DNA of 64,000 bases from Castanea sativa (Eukaryota; Streptophyta; Magnoliopsida; Fagales; Fagaceae), in NCBI RefSeq assembly GCF_040712315.1, contig NC_134020.1, forward strand, positions 50,019,751 through 50,083,750. The letters run 5' to 3'. The notes under the pieces are model-generated. The model ran no database searches. It had not been told where the DNA came from and saw only the letters and a list, made by a program, of their open reading frames with translations. The translations under genes and the position numbers were made by a program. Below are positions 48,462-64,000 of the stretch, piece by piece (positions within the stretch are counted from its first letter, which is position 1; each line of letters starts with the position of its first letter).

Positions 48462-48727
48462 TAAATTGTAATTTTTCCTCTTTTTTTTTTTTTTTTTTTT
48501 GATTTTCTTGAGAAGATAAACAGGAGGTTATTAATTGACAGTGATTTTATTAAAAAAGCCATATAATCATTTCAAGTGCTGATAAGTTTTACTGTGTACC
48601 ATCGCCTGTCCTTTTCCTAGTTTCTTTTTTCTTTTTCATTTTTCCCAGTTCCGTAATCATTTCGATAATATATTGCTACTCTATAACAGGCCATATGGTG
48701 GTACCTAGAATAACCAAGATATCAGTT

Positions 48728-54156
<5,429 letters not shown>

Positions 54157-54199
54157 ACACAAACTATGCTTGTATTATGAACTAATAATTTCTTCAAAT

Positions 54200-54205
54200 A
54201 ATAAA
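54200..54205 (+). promoter_or_regulatory. Possible poly(A) signal of GH1 copy 3
   Basis: AATAAA 44 bases after the stop codon. Copy 1 has the same hexamer at 22024-22029 in a similar place. Confidence 0.45.
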
Positions 54206-54248
54206 CCGAATTAAGGCACTCCAATTGATTTGGATTTTCAATGAATTA

Positions 54249-54389
54249 GGGCCCGTTTGGTATAGGAGTTTAAGTAATGTTATTTGTGATTTTTTGAAAT
54301 ACGTGTAAGTGAAAAAGTGTGTGAAAAAGTGTGTAATGTTGTTTAAAAACTGAAAATGTGTTGTTTAACTACTCTACCAAACAAGGTCC
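54249..54389 (+). mobile_element. MITE 2, downstream of GH1 copy 3
   Basis: 141 bases with inverted ends gggcccgtttggtataggag and the reverse of ctctaccaaacaaggtcc, flanked by TA on both sides. It belongs to the same family as MITE 1 but in the opposite orientation. It starts 93 bases after the GH1 stop codon. Confidence 0.8.
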
Positions 54390-54483
54390 TAATTTTGCCA
54401 TCTTATACTTGTTTCTAAAGTCTTCAAGAGTGTGAGTACCTACCTAGATACTTTTGAATTATTTGTTACATTGGAATATTTAT

Positions 54484-56522
54484 TGAAAGCTCAATTAGTG
54501 TGAAAACACTATTACTTGTTCAGACCCCAATTTTAAAATTACAGGTAGATTGCTTTTACTCTAACTTATCAAAGTGCGGAATAAGAGTAAATAAGCACAA
54601 TAAACCAGTAACACTACTCTAAGCCATACTCAACCACAATAAACAATAAAAGAAAATCATAAAGAGTTGGGAGGAGATATACAAACACAAGATAAAACTA
54701 AGACGTGTTATCGAAGAGGAAACTGAAGAATTTGGTGGAAAATCTCTTCAATACCCTCCAAGTAGAAATCGATCCACTAGTGAATAAATTGGAGTACACA
54801 AATAATAAAAGACCCTCTAAGCCTAATCTACCCCATGTACTTGAGCCTTCCAAGCACCTACAACCAACGGACTTCTTGGAGTCTTGTCTTTACTAGCTTT
54901 TCGGATCCCACTATTCAGCCCGATTGCATCCGCCACTTAATGGCTCTTTCCAATGCTTTCCAAATGCACCAAAACTTGACTCAACACTCATATTGGGTGA
55001 GGTAAGTGTTTGGGATTGATAGGCCAAAAATGTATTGACCTCTTTGGCAAATTAACTAATTAATTATCCAAGTTAATTAATTAAGTTAATTTAACATGCA
55101 ATAGTGCGGTAGCACAAACAAATCACCAACTAAGTTAAATGTAACGAAAAATAAATTTGACACAGGTGATTTGTTTACGAATCAGAAAAACCACCGGGCA
55201 AAACCCCATCGGGTGAATTTAAGTTCACCACTTCCAAGAATCCACTATTATTAAAACAAGCGATTACAAGTAAAAGGAAAAGGAATCCTAGTACTTAATA
55301 CTAACCTACAGCTAAACCCTTACCTCAATACCCAATTGGACTTATATTGTAGTGACAATCTCTCATTTCAATGCACGATTCCTAGTACGCGACTAACCAA
55401 TGATGCACGGATCTCAGTACATGACTAACTCCTTTCCATGAATTCTAATACGTGACTAACATACCAACTTAAGGAAGATATTGGCTACAAAGTTCTTCAG
55501 TTCATCAACATGAAGATCAAGAAACTCCTTGGTTACAAAACCCTTGGCGTAAAGACATAGTAGCTTCTATAGAGAAAAAGATGAACTAGAGCAATTTATG
55601 TCTCTGGTCACAATATACATGTAGGGATACCAAAAGACCTTGAGACATCTCTTAAAATAATCTTTATATATGTCTAAGGTTGTGAGAAAAGAAACCCTAC
55701 ACAAATACTCAAGGATATGCATGAAATCAGATCTAAAAATTTTGAGTTCGTAATTTTCAACAGATATAGCTTCTGTCGAGCTTCAACATTAATCCTCGAC
55801 AGATAGGCTTCTATTAAGATATCTGTCGAACTTTAATGAACAATACTTCTTCACTTGTTTCTTGGACAAATTTGCATGGTTTTAATACTTGACTTGAACA
55901 GCATGTTTCTTGAAGTCTTAAACCATCCTAAATCTACCCAATTACAAGTAAAATACGTTTTGTCAAATGATTAGCTAATTACATCAAATATGTCCCTAAT
56001 AGGGCTAAGAACCTATCAAGAATGTAGCGATGGAGAGGTAGGAGTAGAGGAAAATCAAGAGAAAATGTGTAGAAGATTGTGGATATAACAATCTCTAACT
56101 CTTAAGTGTTTTTGCTAGGGTTTTCTCTTTGAAAGTACTCCTTACATTTCATAAGTAATGAGAGTATATATAGTGTTGGTAAAGAATTTGGTAAAACACT
56201 TTTTCTTTTTGCCAAACAGAGAGTTTTACGAGTACTTCACAAGATGTCCTTTCTTGCCAAGTACTCGCAAATATGATAGTCTGGCATGACTCTTCAACTT
56301 CTAGTCATGTGCTTCACACGTGAACTTTCGCGAGTTACGTTTCTCGCGAGCTAGTAGCGGATTGCATTGATTCTTCTTTGACACTTAATTCTTCACTAAT
56401 CTCTCACACTCATCTTTTACAAATAAACCCACATATATACAAGGAAATGATTGATGAAAATACAATCAAACATGGCACGGAATTAAAGCCAACAAAGGCT
56501 ATACGGAAATCACAACTTTACA
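54484..56522 (-). mobile_element. Copia family A LTR, reversed, split by a family B LTR
   Basis: Reverse of 26699-27728: it starts tgaaagctc, contains the reversed LTR promoter region near 56080-56200 (agggttttctctttg) and ends cacaactttaca at 56522. Without the inserted family B LTR it is about 1049 bases. No internal Copia sequence adjoins it, so it is probably a solo LTR; no target duplication was seen. The frame at 54705-54896 is not a gene. Confidence 0.75.
55017..56001 (-). mobile_element. Solo LTR of Copia family B inside the family A LTR
   Basis: Matches the solo LTR at 29139-30167 in its right half (aggttgtgagaaaagaaa, cttcacttgtttcttgg, acgttttgtcaaa). It starts TGATAGG and ends CCTAATA (a decayed CCTAACA). 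Flanks gggat and gggct would be a target duplication with one change. Confidence 0.75.
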
Positions 56523-56997
56523 ATGTGTGAGTCTTATGATTACTTATGCACAAAAGTCCCACATTTTTAACTTTTTAAATAATAATCTACCTAATGTAAA
56601 TCCTATAAACAAATAATTTATATTACGAAAATGATAGCTTGTGTTGGAACTAGACACCATAAAAAAGGCTGAGTCTCTGCCCTTTCTAAGAGGTAGAATT
56701 GTGTTTTTTTTTTTTTTTTTTCTCTGTGAATCTCGTTTAGAAGGAATTTCTGTTACCTCTGGTATGCAATAGGTTTACTAGCTAGTAGGTCTCGTGGGTT
56801 TGTCTTTCATGGGACTTGGGAACAGTTTAGCTCTTAGAAGATGGAGAACATCACAAGGAACTAGAGCAAGCTCTCTCTTTCTGAAAGAGAAAACAAGGGA
56901 TAAGATCACGAAAAGGATTCCAAATTAGAGAAGTTGGAGACCATAAGTTACTTTTTTAGTTTTGTTTTTTAAATAAGAGACTGATGTAGAGAGGTTA
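56523..56997. other. Intergenic stretch
   Basis: Contains a T run at 56705-56721 and AG-rich sequence. Nothing else recognised. Confidence 0.4.
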
Positions 56998-57114
56998 GGC
57001 TTAGGTTCAGTATCCAATGGCACTGGACTTGTTGAAATGGTGACATGTGTCCACTTTTGGATACGTGTCACCATCAAATCTAATACAGTGCATTGGATGC
57101 ACTGGACCTAAACC
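56998..57114. mobile_element. Hairpin MITE
   Basis: The whole 117 bases can fold as one imperfect hairpin: ggcttaggttcagtatccaa pairs with the reverse of ttggatgcactggacctaaacc, and atggtgacatgtgtcca pairs with tggatacgtgtcaccat around a four-base loop. One arm recurs near 42765. No target duplication was resolved. Confidence 0.75.
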
Positions 57115-57578
57115 AAGTCCGATACAAAGAAGGTGTTAATGTGCAAGCTATGGATGTTTGACAATCATGATATGCCCATTATTTTTCACTACCATGATTT
57201 TTTCTCAAAATAATTATAACTTTATAAAAAAAAATACATGTAATACAAACATTTTGGGTAAAGACACCATTTATTTATTTATTTTTGTATATACTTACCG
57301 GAAAAAAAAAATCCCATTCCACTACTATTTTGTTATCCATATGCTAATGTAGTATTCAAGGTTAGGTTGAAGGCTAGTTCCAATCTTTAAAAAACATATG
57401 CCATTTTTATCAACTTCAAGAGATAAGAGATAATAAAGCTCTTAATAAAGGTTTTTTTTCCCCCTTTTAACTTTCAACATGAACATAGAATCACAGATTA
57501 TGGTTTTACATCACTTTATTATAAAAATTATTAATTTTTTGAGATATGTTTTCTAATTACCATTCAGCATTTGGCCCA

Positions 57579-57733
57579 ATTCAGTCCATTTCTCCCATTT
57601 AGTTCACTTTAGTCCAGTTTGGTCAACTTTGGTCCATTTCATTCCATTCAGGTCCATTCATTCCATTCCGGTCCAATTCAGTTTATTCGGTCCACTTTGG
57701 TCCCATTCAGTCCAATTCGGTCCACTTCAGTAC
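57579..57733. repeat. Minisatellite with short ttcggtccatt-like units
   Basis: About 14 imperfect units of 10-11 bases, variants of ttcagtcca and ttcggtcca. Confidence 0.85.
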
Positions 57734-57761
57734 TTACTTAAGAAAGGGAAAATACAAATTT

Positions 57762-57915
57762 ACGTTGAGATATGATAAAGTCTCTAATGGTTAAAAAAGA
57801 GATTTAGATTTCAATCTCCACGTACACCAAAAACTTATTGGTGTCTTGGTCTGATGATAAAGACTTATCATTAGAAGCGGACACTATAGATTGAAACTCT
57901 TTTAAAAAAAAATTA
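57762..57915 (+). mobile_element. tRNA-derived SINE, + orientation
   Basis: Same family as 26277-26440: gatttcaatctccacgtaca, then ttggtgtcttggtctgatga and gcggacactatagattg, then an A run at about 57903-57911. Borders are approximate because no target duplication was seen. Confidence 0.7.
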
Positions 57916-59128
57916 TTTGAGTAATATCAATGGTAAGTTATAAAAATTAGAAGAATATGGACCACTTCAAAAAAGAATAATATCACACTAAAAAACCAAA
58001 AGTTATAAAATTATATATTTGTAAAGATAGAGAGAGAGAGAGAGAGAGATCACTTTTAGAAAATCACTTTTCATATCCAAAAATAAATGTTTTCTACCTC
58101 TTGTATCCTTTGGGCAGTGAGACTGTTATGTCGGTTGAACTTCATCGTGTAAAGATTGAACTCAATAGGCCATTATTTTAGATTCTCCAATTTCTGCTCT
58201 AATAAGGAGTGCATAATGCACATCTTGATTTTTGGAGGGTGAGTAATTTTTAAATATATACCCATTGTCTATCGAAAGAAGAAGAAAATGAAGAGTTCCC
58301 TTTTAATTTGTTAGCTACCATGGATTTTGCTGGGTCAGGCCCTATTGATGGTCGATCCAACCTTTGCCAAAATTATAATAATTTCTTATTTAATGTGATG
58401 AGATACTACATAAGTTATAACGACCCATGTGTCTGTACATTTTTTTTTTTTTAAGTTATCAAAATTACTTCTTTTTAAAATAAATAAGAAAAAGTTATCA
58501 AAAATACTACTTAGCCATGTCCACAGATCCATGCTTGCCTATTCCAAAACAGGAAATGGGATTTGTTATTTCCTAGAGGCCACCAAGAAAGAATCTTATC
58601 CATTCAAGATAAAAATATATTTAAAAAAAACAGCGACCACTCTCTCTCTATCTCTCCTGTCTCTCTCAAACTACTGGTTTCCTTCTTCTACGGCTTCCTT
58701 AATTCAGTTTCTTCTTCTTTGTTGCTCTTTTATTTATTTATTTTTTTGTACCTTACCCACATATCTCCAGCTCAGAGATTTCACATACAAAATGCTCTAA
58801 CTTCTCATCATCACCAAAGATGTTACAAGTTACAACCCTCCAATATGTGACCAAAATTCATCATGGTACTCCACTTGTTCCAGTCAATCTTGTAATATTG
58901 TTGTGTTTTTTAAAACTCTATTTTGAGTTAATACGTTTTAATGTTGTATTTTTGAGTCACTCATCACAACTTCACAAGTAGTCTCTCTTCTTCTTATATC
59001 TTTGGTTTATTTGTTTTTTTTTTTTTTTTTTGGAGTTAATACAGATAATTTTTTTGAATAAGAGAATTAAATTTATATCAAAATAAAATATTGATTAATT
59101 TGAATATGTGTTTGGGTGTGCCTATCAT
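57916..59128. other. Intergenic stretch
   Basis: Holds an AG microsatellite (about 58028-58049), T runs (58440-58453, 59016-59031) and a pyrimidine-rich segment near 58640-58720 that looks like a plant 5' leader. No supported coding region follows; the frames at 58429-58800 and 58563-58850 lack a family signature. Confidence 0.4.
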
Positions 59129-59400
59129 CTATATATCTATATAACAGGTGAAGCAGAGAGAAACTCCAATTGAAATTCTAAATAAGAATTCTAATCTATT
59201 GTTGTGCCATGTGTCAATGTAAATATGAAATTGGAGTCTAATTTGTAATTCCGATGTGGTTTTTTTTTTTCCACATCCGTGTATTTTCAGGTTCACCTCC
59301 CTTTTCCATATGGAATTTCAAAGGAATCTCTCGGTATCAATGATGTATGTATTTGAGTATTTTTGTATCTTATATAAGAAGAGGTTCTCCAGATATTCCG

Positions 59401-59455
<55 letters not shown>

Positions 59456-59692
59456 GGTGAAGCAGAGAGAAATTGGAGTCTAATTTGTAATTTCGATGTG
59501 CTTCTTCTTTTTTTCCTTTTTTTTTTTCCACACCACTTGTATTTTCAGGTTCACCTCCCTTTTCCACACCCATGTATTTTCAGGTTCACCTCCCTTTTCC
59601 ACATGAAATTTCAAAGGAATCTCTCGGTATCAATGATGCATGTATTTGAGTATTTTTGTATCTTATATAAGAAGAGGTTCTCCAGATATTCC

Positions 59693-59744
<52 letters not shown>

Positions 59745-60994
59745 GGTGAAGCAGAAAGAAACTCCAATTGGAATTCTAAATTAGAATTCTAATCTATTGT
59801 TGTATCATGTGTCAATGTAAATATGAAATTAGAGTCTAATATGTAATTCCAATGTGCTTCTTTTTTTCCTTTTTTTTTCCACACCCGTGTATTTTCAGGT
59901 TCACCTCCTTTTTCCACACCTACGTATTTTCAGGTTTACCTCCCTTTTTCAAACCCATGTATTTTCAAGTTCACCTCCCTTTTCCACATGGAATTTCAAA
60001 GGAATCTCTCAGTATCAGTGATGCATGTTTTTGGGTATTTTTGTATCTTATATAAGAAGAGATTCTCCAAATATTCCGATTGTACTTGTCTTTACAATTT
60101 TCATGGTCCGGGTTTATGCTCTGCAAAACGAATTCCAACTATTCCTAAGGTTTGATTACTGCTTTCTTTCATTTGCCTATACTGTCGTTCCTTTTTATGT
60201 AAATTTTTTATTGTATAATTATATAATTTTGTGGTTTTCCTATGATTAATGTTGTATGTTTATTGTCTTTCATTTGCCTATACTTTCTTTCCTTTTTGTC
60301 AATAATTTTTATTGTTTAATTATAATTTTTTTTTTTTGTTTTCCTATCATTGATATTGCATTTTTTTTTTCATAACACGTTATCAGCACGAGTCTCTACC
60401 CAATTTCGAAAGGAAGTTGTAATCTCATTATTCTTCAAATATCAAAGATTATTTGTGTAGTTTTCTCAACTCACTTAAGTTTTCTTTTAAGGAATTAGTA
60501 CTTATCCTATTTGTTTGACTTTACGTTTTATGCTCATAATTTTAGTGATTTTTAATTGATAATTTTATTTATTTATTTATGAGATTCACGTTATTCTATT
60601 GTTATATATTGTTATGAGATGCACGTTATGAGATTCACATGTAATTGATTAAAATATTTTGTTAAAAATGGTTTGTGATAAAGCAACTTAATTATAGTTA
60701 TATGTACCATGTATTAATCAACCTTGAATATATATGTCTATGTAGCATTCTTTCATTAGAATTTCATTAGACTTTTGTATGATAAAAATATTTGTTAAAA
60801 AATTACATAATACTAAGTTTTATTAAACATGAATAAACTAAGTCTTTTAAACATGACTAAACTCATGATTAATAAATAAATACATAAATAACAAAACCAA
60901 TAGTATCACTTAAATAATAAAATGCAATATATTTATTTCCATTTTTTTATTAAATTATATCCATTCCCGTGCGGAAGCATGAGTTACATACTAG
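59129..60994 (+). mobile_element. Non-autonomous Helitron-like element
   Basis: Starts near tctatatatctatataacag followed by gtgaagcagagagaaactcc, the same head as the element at 19340. It ends ttacatactag with CTAG at 60991-60994 before T, preceded by a decayed hairpin (cccgtgcggaagcatgag). No Rep/helicase is encoded. Inside, near 60367, is acacgttatcagcacgag, which resembles a sequence seen next to plant retrotransposon LTRs, so part of the interior may be a captured or inserted LTR fragment. Confidence 0.5.
59145..60060. repeat. Three tandem copies of the Helitron head with AT tracts
   Basis: Copies start at about 59145, 59454 and 59742 with aggtgaagcaga. Each contains one to three copies of gtattttcaggttcacctcc and then atttcaaaggaatctctc, followed by tataagaagaggttctcc. 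Copies 1 and 2 end in (AT)n tracts (59403-59452 and 59694-59740). Copy 2 lacks roughly 80 bases near its start. Confidence 0.88.
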
Positions 60995-61820
60995 TTTGTA
61001 TAATATTAGGAGCAATTTTGTTATGATTTTTTTTTTTATTATCATGATAATCTCTTTTAAAAGAATGTTAAATTTGAATAATTTATTTAAAACTTAAAAA
61101 CTATGCCATAACTTCGAAAAATATAGACCACCTCATATAGGAATAATACCAATCAAACATAAAATATATATATATATATATTATCATATATTGTTAGAGA
61201 TAGAAAGATAAAATAATTTTAGCATAGAATGTCAAAATACGTTTTTCGTTGGATGTGTGAAGTTGCATATCAATTATCACCAATGAATCAGACATGATTT
61301 TGCGCTGCCAATAATTGGATAATACAACTAATGAATCGGTGAACATAAATCGTTGAACTTGTACACAACTACACATTTATCTATAGCATAGAATATCAAA
61401 TTATAACGTGATCTAATCTGATGCAGTAGTTTTTTTTTTTTTTGGCAAAAGGTAAGTAATATTTATAGATGAAGTAAGTCAGTTTGAAAAACATCATTCA
61501 AATTAGGTGGAAGATCTTCTATCCACACATCAAGATATGCGGATCAAACTGCTCTTCTAGCAAGGAAATGAGCAAATTAATTACCTCCGCTCTTAGTATG
61601 CCTAAAACTCCACTTCTGTAGAGAACTTCATAGGTGGCAAATTTCTTCTATTACGTGGGCATACATGGTCTTGGATGGTCCCTGGCGGTTGATAGCATTA
61701 AGGACCATCTGGCTGTCTCTTTCAAATTCCACTTGGAAAATACAAAGCTCCCTTCCAAAGTACACTACTCTTCTAGCTGCCATAGCTTCCACTAAATCCA
61801 CAAAGTGTGGTAACTGAATT

Positions 61821-63267
61821 CATGGCCGGCCCTAGGCCTAGGCTATTTTGGCCATGGCCTAAGGCACCCTAATATAGAAAGACCTTTAAATATGAATACA
61901 AATTCTCTGTACTATATTTTGTATTTTACTTTATGCTCTACCAATCATAGTTTGTTATATATTTGTTTAACTTTTCTTATATAATAAAATGGAAAAAAAA
62001 AAAAAAAAACACATAATAAGTTGTGATTGGTGGAACATAAAGTGCAGGGACGGTGCCAAGACTTGGAGTTAGGGGGGGCGACTCTGCTGCTAGTTGTGTG
62101 CGGCGGCCCTAGTCTTTGAGTCTATTGCTTTACTACTAAGGATTTTTGTTTAAAATTTTTTAAATGGCCAAATTGTTTGTTTGGGGTAAAATAGATTGAT
62201 TGGGCTTAATTTTTTTAGTTTTATTATTGGTAATTTTTGTTGTTAGGCTAGTTTTTCTGGACTTATATATTTTGTTTTAGATTTAATTAATTGATTTTTT
62301 ATGTCCTTTAAAAGGTGAAAAATGCTAAAACTACAAATTTTTTTATAAATTGCTAATATGGTGAGTAGTTATTGATAAGTAAAAAGTGATGCAAGTGTAC
62401 GAACCAATAAAAATTTGCTACCTTAATAGTTTGTATAAATGTTGTAAAAAACGTTTGTGGCTATAACATTACTCTCAAAAGAATTGATGGCATTAGTAAG
62501 GGGGCAAAATATAATTTTATTGAACAAAATTGCTAAAATTAGTACCAATTAATATAGTAATATTTTTTTAAAAAATATTGGGGGGGGGGGGGGGCATTGC
62601 CCCCCCAAGTCCAATAATAGTTCTGTCCCTAATAAAGTGGAACACAATATGTGGTACAGAAGATTAGTATTCCTCAAATATGGGGTGGCATAGTCTTTTT
62701 TTTTTTTTTAATTAAATAAAAAATGTGAATTAGGTGTACGTGTTTTGCTCATTCTTAAGAATGTCTAAAATATTAGATTTATACTATTATATTAAAAGTT
62801 TTGTTACATAGGTTCTATAAATTGATGTGCTAATAATTTAGTATTCATTGATTCTCTTGTTGAAGGGAAACCTCGGTACCACATTGGTTTGTAAGAAGTT
62901 TTTTGTACTAAAACTTGTAGTTTTTTGTAAGTTTTTTCTCCACCAAAAAAAAAAATCATTAATAGATATAAAACCCATTCACCATTTAATGAATAAAAAA
63001 TGCTAAAGCTAATACAATTTTTACCACAAAAAACTTACAAATTGATGTAACAAGAATATGATCAGTGTCATTTAAACAATATAATAAATGAATGTTTCAA
63101 AAACTTTTTTTTTTATTGGTGATATATTAGTTTGTAAAACTTATATAGTAAGTACCATTAACTCAATTAGTCATAAATGATTAAGTATTATTTAAGTAAT
63201 ATTTAGATGTAAAAAGGCTCCTTTAAATTTTTTTCCTTAAGCCCCAAACTATCTTGAGCCGGTCCAG
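61821..63267. mobile_element. hAT-like DNA transposon inside the LINE
   Basis: Ends catggccggccc and (reversed right end) ctggaccggctc resemble plant hAT termini; after them both ends have a ttaagg/taaggc block. It is flanked by gaatt at 61816-61820 and 63268-63272, and removing it restores continuous LINE RNase H sequence. The five-base duplication is shorter than the eight bases expected for hAT, so the class is uncertain. No transposase is encoded. A second hAT element is nested inside. Confidence 0.65.
62045..62631. mobile_element. Nested hAT-type element with 8-base target duplication
   Basis: 587 bases with inverted ends cagggacggtgcc and the reverse of agttctgtcccta, each followed inward by a G-rich block (ggggggc). 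The perfect 8-base duplication ataaagtg at 62037-62044 and 62632-62639 is diagnostic of hAT. No transposase is readable. Confidence 0.9.
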
Positions 63268-63502
63268 GAATTTTCTGGCTAAGAGTTGCTATGAAAGTCC
63301 CACAAGACTCTCGAATCACCACACCAATTCGAGCTAAAGATAGATTAGGATAAATAAAAAGCTCCATCAAAGTGTGCTTTGTAAAGGTCTTCAGGTAGAG
63401 GGTTCCATCTGACCACACCTTGGTGCTGTATTTTCTTAGGTTGTTTTCTGTGTACTTCCAGGAACTCATGGAGGAGTTCTTCTGCTTATGAGGCCTGTTC
63501 AC

Positions 63503-63839
63503 CTAATGCCCGTGTAGGTTTCTGTTCATCTAACCACACCTTGGTGCTGTTATTTTTACCCTATGATAAGGAATAATAAAGTACAATAATCCCTATATAT
63601 CCTTTGTCACACACTACTCAAATAATTATGTTTTGAATATCTTACAGGGAAAAATAATAATTTAGTTTTGTATATCACAAACTTTAAAAAAAAAAAAAAC
63701 CAAATATAAAATTAAAATAATTTAAATTTGAAATTGTCATGTAGCATTCCACATAACAAGGAACCATGTTCGAGACTAGGAAGGTAAATAAGGATTTAGC
63801 AATTGATTTTGACTTATCAACGCTTAATGTACATGTACT
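63503..63839. other. Intergenic stretch
   Basis: No gene recognised. ccacaccttggtgctgt occurs here at about 63534 and also at about 63413 inside the LINE part. Confidence 0.4.
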
Positions 63840-64000
63840 TGTTAGTTTTTAGACCCTTGAACAAACAATGTTTAACAAATTTTATGCTAAGTTATTAATT
63901 AAGTCATCTATGCAAGCCTTAAGTTAAACATAAATCAAACATATTAGGTATTGGAAATCTAAATAACATAAGATATGATGACCACTAGTGACTCTAGGAA
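63840..64000 (-). repeat. Start of a reversed Copia LTR, cut by the window edge
   Basis: Begins tgttagtttttagaccc, like the reversed family C LTR end at 22319, and continues with aagatatgatgacc, found also in the family B LTR at 29286. The rest is beyond the window. Confidence 0.55.

Larger units (their letters stand above)
61428..63502 (-). mobile_element. LINE 3' end split by a hAT-like element
   Basis: On the - strand, LINE RNase H sequence starts near 63500 (SLARIGVVIRESCGTFIATLS at about 63343-63281), is interrupted at 63268, resumes at 61820 (LVEAMAARRVVYFGRELCI) and continues to a poly-A tail, seen as the T run at 61429-61443. Stops are present in the second half. The 5' border is uncertain. 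Confidence 0.75.

Noticed and set aside
59370..59749. Frames ending in long Ile-Tyr runs
   Set aside because: Translations of (AT)n tracts.

Overview
This 64 kb window looks like nuclear DNA of a woody flowering plant. It is AT-rich, its genes have many introns, and it is dominated by LTR retrotransposons, L1-type LINEs, SINEs, Helitrons, hAT elements and MITEs. The element families and the glucosidase type would fit a rosid tree, perhaps Fagales, but that is only an inference. I see no bacterial operon, rRNA, CRISPR array or tRNA gene.

The only host-type genes are members of a glycoside hydrolase family 1 (GH1 beta-glucosidase) cluster on the + strand, and every copy is disabled. Copy 1 (exons 3-13, 3417-21968) has one stop codon and two 1-base deletions, and its intron 8 has grown to 14.5 kb by nested transposons. 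A stray exon 1 of a second copy lies at 24971-25100. Copy 3 (48728-54156) keeps all 13 exons and a 1530-base exon total but carries two in-frame stops.

Layout: 1-2360 3' part of an L1 LINE; 3417-6199 GH1 copy 1, exons 3-8; 7163-18015 Ty3/Gypsy element of the Tat type, with gag-pol on + and an extra antisense ORF on -; 17765-19429 a four-unit tandem array that fuses the tail of its 3' LTR to the head of a Helitron; 19340-20188 Helitron remnants; 20744-21968 GH1 exons 9-13; 22315-23147 solo LTR (family C); 25291-25459 and 26277-26440 SINEs; 26699-39950 a gag-only Copia element (family A), itself hit by a solo LTR (family B, 29139-30167) and by a second gag-only Copia element (family C, 32532-39776) that also carries a transposon-like ORF; 39952-41141 fragment of another Gypsy element; 45348-45973 LINE tail with an open RNase H frame inside an AT microsatellite; 46.3-47.8 kb repeats; 48334-54389 GH1 copy 3 flanked by two related MITEs; 54484-56522 inverted family A LTR split by a family B LTR; 56998-60994 hairpin MITE, minisatellite, SINE and Helitron; 61428-63502 LINE tail split by a hAT-like element that holds a second hAT; 63840-64000 start of another LTR.

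The nesting is supported directly by target-site duplications (GTGTG, ATCTC, ATAAAGTG and two SINE duplications of 15 and 13 bases). Many stop codons in the retrotransposons can be read as C-to-T changes (CAG to TAG, CAA to TAA, CGA to TGA, TGG to TGA or TAG), which fits cytosine methylation followed by deamination. I found no clear new functional system. The most unusual structures are the LTR-Helitron tandem array, the two gag-only Copia elements that end at the same point, and the transposon-like ORF broken only by TAG codons.
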